64,000 bases of DNA, from contig NC_031769.1 of NCBI RefSeq assembly GCF_001522545.3, forward strand, positions 20,732,515 through 20,796,514, in the 5' to 3' direction. Each line of letters opens with the position of its first letter. The first letter of the stretch is position 1. Positions 38,601 through 49,900 of this stretch are shown one piece after another. Source of the stretch: Parus major. Lineage: Eukaryota > Chordata > Aves > Passeriformes > Paridae. The position numbers and the translations under genes were made by a program. The notes beneath the pieces were generated by a model. It was not told the origin of the DNA. It saw nothing but the letters and a program-made list of their open reading frames with translations, and ran no database searches.

Positions 38601-39005
38601 AGCATACCTTTGAAGGGTCTCTGAATACTGTAGAATTAAAAATTGGAAATTTTAATTGTAGCCTACCTGCAAACTAATCCATATAATCTCCAAGGCACTC
38701 ATTGAATGTGTCTGTCTACTAATGATTGGTACAGAGAGCCTCATTAATAGGTACTCATGTTCTAAGTAGGTTAGCATTTATTACTTGAATAGTCAGCTAT
38801 TTGAAAATGTGTTTGTACAATTTAAAATGTAATTTACATTGTTTGTACAATGTAAAAATGTACTGTGTGTAGCATCAGCATGGACTGGACAAATAGGAAA
38901 TGCTGCAGAAAGGAAAAAGTATCCACCTTGGGTTAGGAATAGGCCAAGCCATCTAGTTGCCACTGCACCTCCAGTGCTAGGGCTCAAGTATTCTTTCTGA
39001 ACAGA

Positions 39006-39635
39006 AATCACAGAATGGTTGAGGTTGGAAGGAGCTTCTGGAAGTCATCTGGTTCAACCAGCCTGCTTAGGCAGGGCCTCATAGAGCCAGTTGCCCAGGA
39101 TTGTGTCAAGATTGCTTTTTGAATATATCCATGGATGGAGGCTCCACAACCTTTCTGGGCAGCCTGTGTCAGTTCTCAGTCACTCTCACAACAGAAAGTG
39201 GTTCCTGATGGTCAGAGGGCACCACCTGTATTTCTGTTTGTGCCCATTGCCTCTGATCCTGTCACTGGCCACAACTGACAAAAGCCTGGCTCCATCCTCT
39301 TTGCACCCTCCCTTCAGGTATTTATACACATTGATCACACTCCCTCTGAGCCTTTTCTTTTCCAGGCTGACCAGTCCCAGTTCTTTTAGCCTTTCCTCAT
39401 AGAAGAGATACTCCCGTTCCTTTATCATCTTCATGACACTTGGTTGACTCTCCCAAGTGTTTCCTGGACTGAGGAGTGCAGAAATGGACGCAGCACTCCA
39501 GGTGTAGCCTCACCAGCACTGAGTAGAGTAGAGAGATCACCTCTTTTGATCAGCTGGCAATGCTTTGAATAATGAAGCCTGGGATACTATTCACCTTCTT
39601 TGCTCTAAAAGCATTCTGCTGGCTCATGTATGACC
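39006..39635 (-). mobile_element. CR1 LINE 3' part, reverse orientation
   Basis: Starts 'tcacagaatggttgaggttg' 'gaaggagcttctggaagtca' and continues 'ctggttcaaccagcctgctt', 'ttgcccaggattgtgtc', 'gggcagcctgtgtcagt' and 'gcagcactccaggtgtagcc'. All of these are reverse-complement CR1 3' blocks in the right order. It is the B/C-like subfamily rather than the 'gatctttaaggt' type. About 630 bp; the frame at 39,186-39,434 is broken pol. Confidence 0.87.
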
Positions 39636-40202
39636 CAAATTAGAACTGAGCTCTCACTACAGCCTGCTTAGGTAATTTTGTTGTATTAATGTTATTTATT
39701 GACACTGCTCCTGTGGTGTTTACTCAGGCGGCAGTAAAATGTCTCCTTTTTTCCCTTAAGGGTGTCTAGCCAATGGGTGTCAGCAAACAAGGCATGGAAA
39801 CGTGACTGGGGTATAATTTATATTTGCTTAAGTTTGAAGAGGATTTGAACTGAGCTATAAGATATCAACTATCCCTTGTGTCACAAGGAGTTTTCATCTA
39901 GGAATCAATGGCATTACCAGTATGTCAGTGTTAGATGTTTCAGTGTTCACTGGGGCAAGAAAGAAAAGATCATTTCAAGAGAAGCTGTTTGGAGGAATAG
40001 CTCAGTTTCATTACATGAATAGCAGCATTTATGTGAGTGTTAACATGTAATTATATAGATAAATTTTCAGGTAAGAGATAAACCCTGTGTGCCCAGCATA
40101 GTTTGTAAGAATATCTGGGCTGAAATAAAGAGAAATGCAGGGAGTGTGTGGTACTATACACAGCTCGTGTTTTCAAAATCTGCAGCTCAGAGGTCCAGCT
40201 GT
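39636..40202. other. Non-coding, no feature seen
   Basis: AT-rich spacer between two CR1 copies in opposite orientation. Confidence 0.5.
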
Positions 40203-40750
40203 ACCTTGGGCTGCATCACAAGAAGTGACCAGGAGGTTTATTGAGAAAGGTGATTCTGCCCTCTCCTCTCATGGGACCTTGTCTGGAGTACTGTGAATTG
40301 TCCTGGGGCCTCCAGGTAAGAAATCCAGAAGAGGGGTATGAAGATGATCACAGGACTGGAACACCTCTCCTATAAAGACAGGCTGAGAGAGCTGGGGTGG
40401 TTCAGCTGGAAAAGAGAAGGCTCTGGGGAAACCGTGTAGTGAGAGAGCTGGAGAAGGACTTTTTACAAGGGCGTGTAGTGATAAGACAAGGGAGAATGAC
40501 TTTAAATGGAAAGAGGGCAGGTTTAGATGAGATAGCAGGAGAAAATTATTTACTGTGAGCACAGTGGGACACTAGAACACGTTGCCCAGGGAAGTTTTGG
40601 ATGCCCCATCCCTGGAAGTGTTCAAAGCCAGATTGGATGAGGCTTTAAGCAACCTGGTCTAGTGGAAGGTATCCCTGCTTATGCAGGGGAATTGAAACTA
40701 GATGATCTTTAAGGTCCCTTCCAGGCCAAACCATTTGATAATTCAGTGAT
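40203..40750 (+). mobile_element. CR1 LINE 3' fragment
   Basis: 'accttgggctgcatcacaag', 'ctggagtactgtgaattgtc', 'gacaggctgagagagctggg', 'gaagttttggatgccccatc' and 'actagatgatctttaaggtc' occur in CR1 order. Degraded and inactive. It faces the CR1 at 39,006 about 570 bp away. Confidence 0.9.
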
Positions 40751-41799
40751 TTCTCTGTGCAATATCTTATTTCTTTCCAGCCTTAGTCATTATCTGTTAT
40801 CCACTGATGTTGCAAGAATTGTTGTATCTGGTTTTTTTGTGAAAATAATACAGCTTTATTCAGGAAAATGTATTTTCCTCTTTGTAACAAAATGCTCTAT
40901 CTTTCCTTGTGGACAGAAATAAGTTTTATATCAGGTTCTAGCTCTAAGATTATCCTATGTATGCTAATTTAAGTTCATGAACATCCAGAGAAAGAGAAAC
41001 TGGATCTCAAAAAAAAAAACCAACCAAAACCGAAAAGCTGTATTATTTGCCACACGGCCAACCTCCTTTCTTTAGGAACAAGTTGCCTCACAGTTAAGAC
41101 ATGCCATGAGTTTACAGTATTGAAATCTTTGTTTATGACAAGCAGGAGTAAGATCACATGATCTGTATTTGCTCATTTAGTCTTCTCTGTGAACTGAATA
41201 GCCTTTTTGTACTTAGTTTTCTTATGGGACTGAACTTTACAAATAAGTCCTCCAAATTCTCAGGATAAAAGTATAAAGTTGCAGTGTCTACACAGTATTT
41301 ATCAGCTCTCAGAAAATGTATTTGAAAACAGCAAAACCAAAGTGAAATATGTTGCAATCTGTAATCTGTATGCTGTAAATGGTAATGTCTCTGAAAATGA
41401 TCTGTTAAATCAGTTTTAACACTTCTGGGGTGCCAGAATTTCATAAAATTCATAAAATAAACAACCTGTAGCTTGTGATTTAGCTACTTTGGTCAAACAC
41501 TCAAATGACAAAACAAACAACTGTACTGCTTCCTAAAAATCAATCTATAATACATCACATTTTTATTGGAAGATTTTACTTAAAAATAGATTTACAAATC
41601 AATACTGAAACTTTAAGACACCTCAATGAGAGGTTAAATTTGTAGGTATACAAACTTCAGTCTTAGAGGCCAGCTGAAGCACTGGCAGTGTTTGGGAGCA
41701 GATCGTGGGAAATCCGTGAGGCAGGGGCTTGGCTTTGCACAGCTGTGTAAAGACTTGCCATAATAGCTGTCTGGAGCAGCAATCTCCGTGCTGGAGGAA
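40751..41799. other. Non-coding, no feature seen
   Basis: AT-rich DNA leading into the CpG island. Minus-strand frames at 40,975-41,157 and 41,154-41,453 show no coding signature. Confidence 0.5.
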
Positions 41800-42599
41800 A
41801 CATGATGAGCGCCTGTTCTCCCTCCCTTAGGACGCGTAATGCTCAGCAGAGACCGGGAAGGGAGGAGTGACTGCAGTCCCCTTGTGTTCTGCCCCTGCTT
41901 GCCTGAAGGAAAGCAAGCCGAGAGATGCTCTTAGGGAAGATGCAAACCACCCCAGTGAGAAAGCTCCCAGGGAGGGTACCCTGCCCCCGCAGAATGTCCC
42001 CAGCGCTACCTTTGCCATGCTCCGCACGGGCCGTGCCCGGTCTCAGCCCTCAATGCCACGGTTTCCAACCCAGAGTTCACCGTTCCTGTGCAGTTTGCTA
42101 TAGCATTTTTTAAAACTATTTTGTATTAAAACCAGCAGATGAGTGCATTTTCTTTGTAGCTGGTTGGTTCGTTTTGCTTTTAAAAATCGCTTTAAATACT
42201 CCAGCAGCGGCAGGGGCCCGGTCGGAGGTCACGCGTGGCAGCGCGGCCGCGGGGGACCCTGCGACCCGACACGTCCCAGCCGTGCGAGAGCAGGTCACCG
42301 CGTCCGCCTTCCCCGTCGTCCCTCCCGCTGGCTGCGGTGGGAGGCGAGCGGGGCCGGCACGGCTGGGGAGGCCATTTTGCAGCCGTTGAGGGAGGGAGAG
42401 CGGGCGGCGGGCGCGGCCGGGCAGGACCCGACCCCGCGGCAGGTGAGCGCGGCAGGTGAGCGCGGCGGCCGGGCCGGACCGGGCCCGCGGGGCATGCGGG
42501 ACACGCGGCCGCCCCGGGCGGGCCGGGGCAGCACCGGCGCTGCCGGGGAACCCCGCGGCGGGGCAGGGCGGGGCGCGGGCGGCAGGGGGCGCTGCGCCG

Positions 42600-42836
42600 C
42601 CGGGCGCGGGCAGGGCAGGGGGTGCCGCCAAGGGTTAAGGGGCGGGCGGGGAGTCCGGGCCGCTCCCGCGGGGAGAGCGGGGGAGATAAACGGGAGCGGA
42701 ATTAAAGAATAAACCCGGGCGGACAGGCAGCGGGGCCGCGGAGCTCTCCCGCCTCCCCTTCCTTCCCCCACGCCTCCGCCGTCCGCCCGAGGGGACAGCG
42801 CGGGACGCGGAGCCGGGGCGCAGCGGCGGGACGACA
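42600..42836 (+). promoter_or_regulatory. Presumed core promoter and early 5'UTR
   Basis: Overlapping GGGCGG boxes at about 42,639-42,650 are followed by an AT-rich island within the GC background ('attaaagaataaac', 42,701-42,714). The latter could act as a weak TATA-like element, putting a start near 42,730-42,745. This is inference from motif spacing; a dispersed CpG-island start is equally likely. Confidence 0.35.
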
Positions 42837-42911
42837 ATGCAGCAGGCGGAGAAAGCAGGAGGGGCAGCGCACGGCAACATGGAGGGAGGCGCGGAGCGGG
42901 CCAGCCCCTGA
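42837..42911 (+). other. Upstream ORF 1 in the 5' leader (24 codons)
   Basis: ATG at 42,837 (context 'acaATGc', purine at -3) to TGA at 42,909-42,911, reading MQQAEKAGGAAHGNM and then an EGGAERASP end. An in-frame second ATG lies at its codon 15. Its stop overlaps the start of upstream ORF 2 (TGATG). If the transcript starts upstream of 42,837, this uORF would be met first by scanning ribosomes and should lower main-ORF translation. Confidence 0.5.
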
Positions 42912-42997
42912 TGCGGCTCTTTCTCCTCCTCCTCCGGGCAGCGGCTCCGGCGGCGATTCTCTCCCTGGCGGCGGCTGGCGGCGGCGGGTGGAAATGA
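42911..42997 (+). other. Upstream ORF 2, leader-like (28 codons)
   Basis: ATG at 42,911 to TGA at 42,995-42,997, reading MRLFLLLLRAAAPAA, then an Ala/Gly-rich end (GGGGWK). It is in a third frame relative to uORF 1 and the main ORF. Its stop overlaps the main start codon (ATGA at 42,994-42,997). The peptide begins like a signal sequence. That may reflect the CTC and GCG repeats rather than function. An alternative is that this ATG is the real start of an isoform spliced before 42,995, but I see no donor for that. Confidence 0.45.
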
Positions 42998-43087
42998 GCA
43001 GGTCGGCGGCGCTTCTCCTGTGCCTGCTGGGCTGCAACGTGTGGAAGGCGGTGACCAAAACCTTAGGGGCGCCCGAGGCGGCTCAAG
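42994..43087 (+). CDS. First coding exon, secreted or membrane protein
   Basis: ATG at 42,994 (G at -3) opens 31 codons beginning MSRSAALLLCLLGC and ending TLGAPEAAQ, followed by one base of the next codon and a donor 'caag|gtcggt' at 43,088, so intron 1 is phase 1. The N-terminus is a classic signal peptide: Arg at residue 3, a hydrophobic core at about residues 5-13, then a polar stretch (NVWKAVTKT). Phase-1 introns right after signal peptides are usual in extracellular-domain genes. Position in the densest CpG island and a promoter-like region upstream support a true 5' end. Two uORFs abut the start. I do not recognise the protein and give no name. The frame stays open past the donor to 43,203, so a longer exon using another donor is possible. 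Confidence 0.6.
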
Positions 43088-43990
43088 GTCGGTGCGGGAT
43101 GGGCGGCGGGACTGGCCCGCTTTGTGCGGTGGTCCCCGGGGCGGTGGGGGCTGCATTGTGCGGGGGGCCGGCCCGAAGGTACGGCGGGGAAGCGGGTCGG
43201 TGATGTGAGACCTCTCCCGGCTTCCACCGGTCGCTGCAGACCCCGCAGCCCGGAGAAGCGGAGGCAGCCCCGGGGCTGGGGAGCTTTTGTTAGTGGCAGG
43301 GGCAGGGGCTGCGCTGGCCTCATTGTGCTGCCCCCTCCGTTCCTCCCTCCGTCCCTTGGCGCCTCCGGAGCTGTTGCATTGCGTCCTTTTTCCCCGGTTT
43401 CCCCTCTCCTCACGGTGCCCGCTGCAGGGCCCGACGCGGCGGTGAGAGGTGGGTGGGGGGCACCGGCAGCCGCAGGCCGTGCGGGGCCGCCAGGCTGGGG
43501 TTCGCCCCCTGGGCTGACGGCGCGGCTCGGCCGCGGCCCCGGGACGTTTCCGGGCCTCCGCCGGGCCTTTTGTTCGGCGCGGTGGCTCCCGCCGGCCGGG
43601 CGGGGTCTGTCACCGCTGCCCCTGGGCAGCCGGGCAGAGACCGATCATCGGCTGGGCAGCGTCTCCTCCGCCCTCACCCGGGCGGGCGCAGAAGCCGCAG
43701 CGAGCCACTGCCCGAGTGCGCCGGGGGCACCTGGAGCAGCTCCTGATGCTCCTGTGCCGGGCTGCGGGTCCTGGCCTGGGCTGCCAGCCCTGGTTTTCAC
43801 CTGTGCCGTGGTGTGGCAGCCCCTCGGTCGGCGAGGTGCACCTGCCCTCCAGCCTTCCCCCGTGTGGAATCTCGGCGAGGGGCGAGACGCCGCCGTACCC
43901 TCCTTGCCCTCGGCCTTGCGTTTGTGGCAGGAGGGCAACCCTTCGGTCGGGCTCCGACAGGGATCCTGCGGCGGCATCGCGCCTACCGGG
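43088..43990. other. CpG-island part of intron 1
   Basis: GC-rich start of intron 1. The 362-codon plus frame at 43,124-44,212 and the minus frame at 43,645-44,103 have Pro/Ala/Gly/Arg-rich composition with no domain and are read as stop-poor GC sequence. Confidence 0.55.
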
Positions 43991-46900
43991 CCCATGGGTA
44001 TGTCAGGATGCAGAAAACTTGTGTACATGGGGGTACAAGACATGTTAGAAGGAAATGCATCCTCCCCTGTGGTCTGTGTTGGCTTTGTGGCATGTATTGT
44101 CAAATGGCTAAATGTGTCATCTGTGATGAGCGATCATACACCGGCTGAGCCTTCATGGCAGTGGGCTGGCAGCATGCTTCCTGCAGTGCTGGGGTGGACG
44201 GGCACCATGTGAAGGGTACGCTTGTGTCCTGTTTCCTAGGAGCTTTCTTTATCTCACACAGGTTGTAATAATCAGTAAGTGATGCTTGCTGCAGGAAATA
44301 AAACATTAAAAGTAACCTTTTTGGTCTCCTTCTTTCATGGTTGTATTTAGTTACACTAAGTAGGATCTGAGTGGGCATGTGTTCACGCACATAGTCAGAA
44401 GGCAGAGGTGTCTTGTAGGAAAATCTACCATGCCAGGCAATCTGACATCAAATGTAATACCAGTTCCTGCCGTTTTTAAAGGACAAAAAAATAGCTGTTC
44501 TGGAATAAGAACCACTAACTAAAACTCAAAGGCCACTAAACTCGGGATATACTGAGTTTATTGATAAGCATGTCAGAAAACCAGAGCTGTGTGTGGCCCA
44601 TGAAGCTAGCACTTCAGATATGAAGGTAATATCAAAATCTGCTATTATTTTTGTATCATATGGAAAATCTCTTTAATGTGATCAAAGTGGTGAGGTATTG
44701 GCAGAATTAGTGCCTTTCAACTGCTGTGTTGATCTTCTATTGTCAAACTCAATTCAGATGGCATGGAAGGGTTTGTCTGTAGCTGCTACATCCACATCAA
44801 GACTGATGGCTGATTATTTGAGTAGTAACAGCTATGTCAGTAAGTTGAGAATATCTTTATCGAAATAGAAATGTCTAATTTTGTCTTCCATGTAAGAACA
44901 TTGGAGTTTTCATAGTATCACTTTCTAAAGCCTGATTACAAGCTGAGTCTTTACTCTTTAGACACCTACAAGGGGATATGTAGAGCTCATCTCATATCAA
45001 AGTGTATTCTACTTCCTAATTACCACCTCCTTACTATGAATCTTTTTCTGAAAGTGTATGTGATGCCAGCTTGTAGCCTTGAATAACTTCCTGAACATCA
45101 GGTGTGATGATTTTCTGGGGAAAAGAGTTTTAGTACCAGGTACATTCCCAGTTTGTATACACATGGCACAGTACGTGCTAAATGGCTGTAAAACCTAAAC
45201 TACCTGTTTTTCCCTCTTGCGCTTTTAGTCCATGGTCACAGCTGTAGGTACAAGTTAAGGGCCATTGCCAAATGGATGTTTTCAGGGATGTTTGCAGATG
45301 ACTGTCTTTTGTGGCTGTGAATGGACCAGTTAAAAATCAAGTGATTGAAATAAAGGTAGAGGTTAGAAAACCAGAGTGTGCCACTAAGGAATAATTGCTT
45401 CGGCTGCAATATTTATTGTTGGATAGGTTACATGAGACTAGGGTCCTTCCTGATGGTGGGACAGATCAAATGAGACTTGGTTGTTTCATGTCTGGTTAAC
45501 AAACCAAATAAATAGGTATTGGATTTGGAGCTTTTTAAAGGTTGGTGGGACAGATCAAATGAGACTTGGTTGTTTCATGTCTGGTTAACAAACCAAATAA
45601 ATAGGTATTGGATTTGGAGCTTTTTAAAGGTGGGATTTGTAGTCAGTGTTCTGATTAAGGAAGGGGTGAGGAGGGATGCTTTGCATCAAGTATTTCTCTC
45701 CCTCACTGAGACATATGTTCAGACAGTCCCAGCTTCAGATTCTCCTCAGCCAGACTGATTACGTAATTTGTGAATATGGAAGTACTGAAGTACTGATTAT
45801 TAAGCTCTGCACTTAGCACTGTATTTAGAAAACTGAATGACTTTTTTATGCAGATCTCTTGTGGCCTCTGAAGGTCACAGAGTTTCCTCTAAGTTTCAGT
45901 AACTTGCTTTAATAGGGTAAAATTCTCACAGATGAGTTGTTCACTTTTGTCATTGTTGGTGCTTGGAACTCCATCATGAGGCTGTTAGATGTCCATGAAG
46001 GTATCCTTTAGAACCTTTATCTCAACTTCTCTCAAGTACGTAAAACCTGACAGGTAATTCAGATGAGAACTAAATTATAGTTTTGTGGGGTTTTTCTTTG
46101 GTTTTGGTTTTGTTTGGGTTTTTAATTGTTCTAACAGAACTTCAGTTTTTTTCAGTGCTGAAATGAATGTGTGCAAATTTTAAAACAAACAAACAAGCCC
46201 CCAAACTAACCCTTAAGCTGAATTCCTATTGGCACTGGTGATTTGTTTGGTGAGTATACAAAATATGCAGTGCACATTTTTCTCATGAGTAGGTCTTGTG
46301 TAAAACTTAACAACAGACCCCTGGCAAACAGGAATTTAAGAGTTATATGAAGATACAACATTAATCCAGGGAGAATGTAAGCATAATCAGTGTAATTTGG
46401 GAAGAGATTAAATTTCTTTATCCTGTAAATTTTGCTTCTCAGTAGAAGATGAGGATTATTCATTTGTAGCTGCTAGGGAGGTCTTTTTAGAGAAATCCTA
46501 GAATATTTTATTTTAGTGCTGAAATCTGGCATTATATTTGTCTGCTGCACTGTGTATTGGTTTTAACTCATATTTCAGTTGATTTTCCTATTTTATTAGT
46601 TGTTCAAAATTAAGAAGTTATGATTAATGAAATAGCATTTCAATTAACCCAATTCAAATACTAGCCTACTAGTAGATGGATATACTCAGGATATCGCACC
46701 TTCACAATCCCTGAATTAGAGGTAGATTATTATTAAGAGATTAGGTAGATAATTATTTTCCAGTATGATGGTGAATAAAAATTCAGATGTTGCTGTTTAG
46801 TCAGAATCTGCAGTGTTTTTTCCCCCTGTATGCATGGAAGACAGGGGGATTGATGCTTGAGTGCTGCTGTTTGGAATTGCCTTCCTGCAAGCAGCCATTC

Positions 46901-49900
46901 CATTACTTAGTGGAAGCTAACTTCACAACCATTTCAGCTGGACACTCTGCAAAGTCTGCTTTTCTGGACAGCACAGTAACAGCTCTGAGAAGATCCTCCA
47001 GTTCTGGGTCGGCTTTTTTTTTTGGTTTGTTTTTAAACTGGTTATCCCAAGCTTGCAGTTTTAACAATGATGCTGAAGTTTAGATGATGCAGAAATAGTC
47101 TTTATAGTCTCTCTCTTTCCTCTTGCACAGCCATACTGTCTCTTCTGATTCAGCTGCAAATTACTAGTGCCCATCAAATCCAAAGGTTTATTTAATTGAG
47201 ACTGCAAATAAACTTCTCAGAGTAGATGCTAGTGGGGGAGGCAATTGTTTACTCAGTACTAGATAGTGTTGTAAAATGTTAATGAAGATGAGGAATTTGT
47301 TGATTTGATCAATTATCAGATCCAGGTAAGCACTAGGTTGGGTTTTTTTCATGTTTCTTTTTAACTACTAACGCTTGCAAGTGCCTAGTAACTGATTTTG
47401 CTCAGTCAGATGAGCAAGTTACCTAGGTGATCTGAGGGTTTGAAACTGCAGTCTTTTTCTCCTGAGCGTTTGTGTTCACCCTTTTGGCTTATAATACCTT
47501 GCACTAAGTGATTCAGCTTACCTTTAATAATGCATGTATGCACTTGTGAAGTGACAAATTCATATGCTGTCTTTCCCTGCGGTCCCACTTGTGTCTTGTG
47601 TTGTTTTTGCCCTTTTGTGTCTTGAGATTGTGTTAATTGCCACGTGTTTCTCCCTCTCTCCTTATTTTTGTCTTTTTGTTGTCTAACGCAACACTAATGC
47701 CTTTTCCTGCTTGAACTAAAAACTGGGTTCATGAGACTTTTACAGGTGGCTGTGTCAACTTTTGGCTAAGTGAATGTTTTCAAATAGAAGTTTCTGGTAG
47801 CAGTGAAATGTAATTTTACAGTTTTTAATTGTAATGGTTAACAGAAGCTTGGCTATATGTATTTGTGTGCTGGGGAGGAAGAGGAATTGTGCATTTTGAT
47901 TTTTTTGAAAATATAAGAAATCTCCAGTGATTTTGGTAAATGGAGGAACAGAAATGTCACTCCACTTCCTATTGCAAACACCAGATTAGTTTTTTACTCT
48001 TGTCTTCCATGGCCAAAGCAAGTGCATGCCAAGGAAACGCAATGCTTTGGTCACGTCATTGTAGGAATGTGGTGTACCTGGCAGGTTGGAGGATCAGCTT
48101 AAATGGCATTTCTTAACAGCCCTGCTCTAAGTCTCACCATTGAATAGCAGTGTGATTGGGAGTGATGCTTCTATACCACATCTCAAATTCCAGTACATTG
48201 GATCAATACAGTTGTTGTGAACATCAGGCTTATAATTCAGGGAGAGTTCTGCTTCTTGTCAGCCAAAGGCAAACTGAGAAATACATGCAATTTGAAATCA
48301 AAACAGTGCACTTTCATTATTTCTATTGACTTATACATTCATTATCTTATGCAAGCTATATTTTTTTTGTAAGATAAATTTTCCTTTGCTCCAATATATA
48401 TATACATATATATCTGTTCTGCCTTAAGACACGACAAAAGGCAACTTCTGAGAGAACTGTGGTGTTGGTATTCTGCTTCTCCCACATGTCCCAATGGTTT
48501 TACCGTATACATGCCAGGGAGCAAAAATAAGGGAGGCAAGAAGCATGTGTAAATGGTATTTACTAGAAAAAATCAGTGTAATAATACTAATATAATTCAT
48601 GTTAATAATGTACACTAAAATACTTTGTTTTAGGAAGTGCCAAAGAGAATGGAGTGCTTTCTTTTCCTTCAGAAATTCCAGAAACATTATCCTGAAAGCT
48701 GGTTTACATTAAGCTTTCAGTTAATGTAATATCTGGCTTGCTGTGCATGGGTAATAAGCATTATACACATGGTTTTTACAAATACCATTTTTAGTTTTAT
48801 TAGAAAATGGAAAGCATGTATGTATTTTTAAATACAGAGCTGTAAGAATGTGAATATACTACCATTTCTTTTTGCTTTTTCTAAGTGCCTTCCACTTTAA
48901 AATAAGACAGAATCACAGTTGACATAATTGCGTGTCTGAGCCCTTGAAAAGAATATTTTTAAGTATGTTTCAACATAGAGAAACATTTTTATTTCTGTAA
49001 AATGCTGATGCTCTGATTCAGATATACCCAGGTCACTCTTGCTAGCTTGAAGTGTAGCAGATCTTGAGGAAAAACTGAAGGAAAAAATCATTTATGTACA
49101 GTATAATCCCTAAATTTGACTCCCTATTACTTAGGGGTCATCACTAGTTACTTGGGTGACTGGGTATATTTAAACAGAGCTGCAGTGGATATAAAAGTAT
49201 GATTTGAGTAAAAGTAGTTTATGCAGGCAGGGCACAAAAGTCCCTGGAAATCCAACACCAAAGCTATCTTTTAATTGTTCCTGCTCCTACTTTTTGCAGT
49301 TCTGTCGGCTGTCACTACCTGTGCCATTCAGTGGAGGTGTCCTAGGGAGTGAATTCCTGTACACCTCAAGCATTGGCAGGTGAAGCCTCTCTGTCGCTGT
49401 GAGTGGGAACTGCACCATGGCAAACTGCTGCTGTCACGGGTGCTTGTCAGATGGAGAGGCAAGAGCACATAGCACTACAGAGGGCACCTCATAGGCCTTG
49501 CTGGAGTTAGGGGCCACCCTTAGCCTCTCTGCCCTGAGGGCTTTGAGGAGACACAGTGGCAGCTGAAGTTAGCAGAGAGGAAATGGAGCATGGAGCGGAA
49601 GCCAAAGGGAAGGAAGTAGCAGCATCCTTTCGACTTGGGGACAACAAAGAAGCTGAAATCCAACGAAGTGCATAATGCTTCCAGTTAATTGTAGCTGCAG
49701 GACTGCTGAGAGCTTCTGCACTGTATGCTAGATATAATACAATAACAGTGTTCAACAGTAAAGGGGAGCTCACACTGACAGTCCATAAATGCTGAGATAA
49801 ATAGGAGATAGAAGCAGATAAAGTACTCCTGCTTTGTTAAAGAAAACAGAGCCCTTTCTTCTTCCTACATTGATTAACAGAAGTGATAGTGGTATTGGGT

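Larger units (their letters stand above)
30511..39005. other. Intergenic-like stretch
   Basis: No exon or gene supported. It holds a 9-bp pyrimidine array (33,221-33,256), a GGAAT array with CR1 remnant (34,141-34,260), an A/G tract (34,479-34,508) and a CR1 tail (35,570-35,645). The stretch at about 36,595-36,640 ('gctattgacttccacaggag') faintly resembles an old amniote repeat. Confidence 0.5.
41800..43990. promoter_or_regulatory. Large CpG island around a gene 5' end
   Basis: GC and CpG climb from about 41,800, are densest from 42,200 to 43,930, and fall abruptly near 43,990. The island covers the presumed promoter, 5'UTR, first coding exon and the start of intron 1 of the plus-strand gene at 42,994. 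Many long open frames here on both strands, up to 362 codons, are by-products of GC-rich sequence with few stops. A divergent transcript from the same island is possible but has no clear exon. Confidence 0.85.

Noticed and set aside
42116..42837. Overlapping 170-190-codon frames on both strands upstream of the start
   Set aside because: GC-rich shadow frames; Pro/Ala/Arg low-complexity translation on both strands at once, with no conserved-looking segment.
43124..44212. 362-codon plus-strand open frame, the longest in the window
   Set aside because: It lies in the CpG island, where stops are rare. Composition is Gly/Ala/Pro/Arg-rich with no domain. It crosses the exon 1 donor region and reads into AT-rich intron.
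47131..47185. Strong acceptor in intron 1, in phase with exon 1
   Set aside because: The frame (ILSLLIQLQITSAHQ) ends without a credible donor and the next stop is close.
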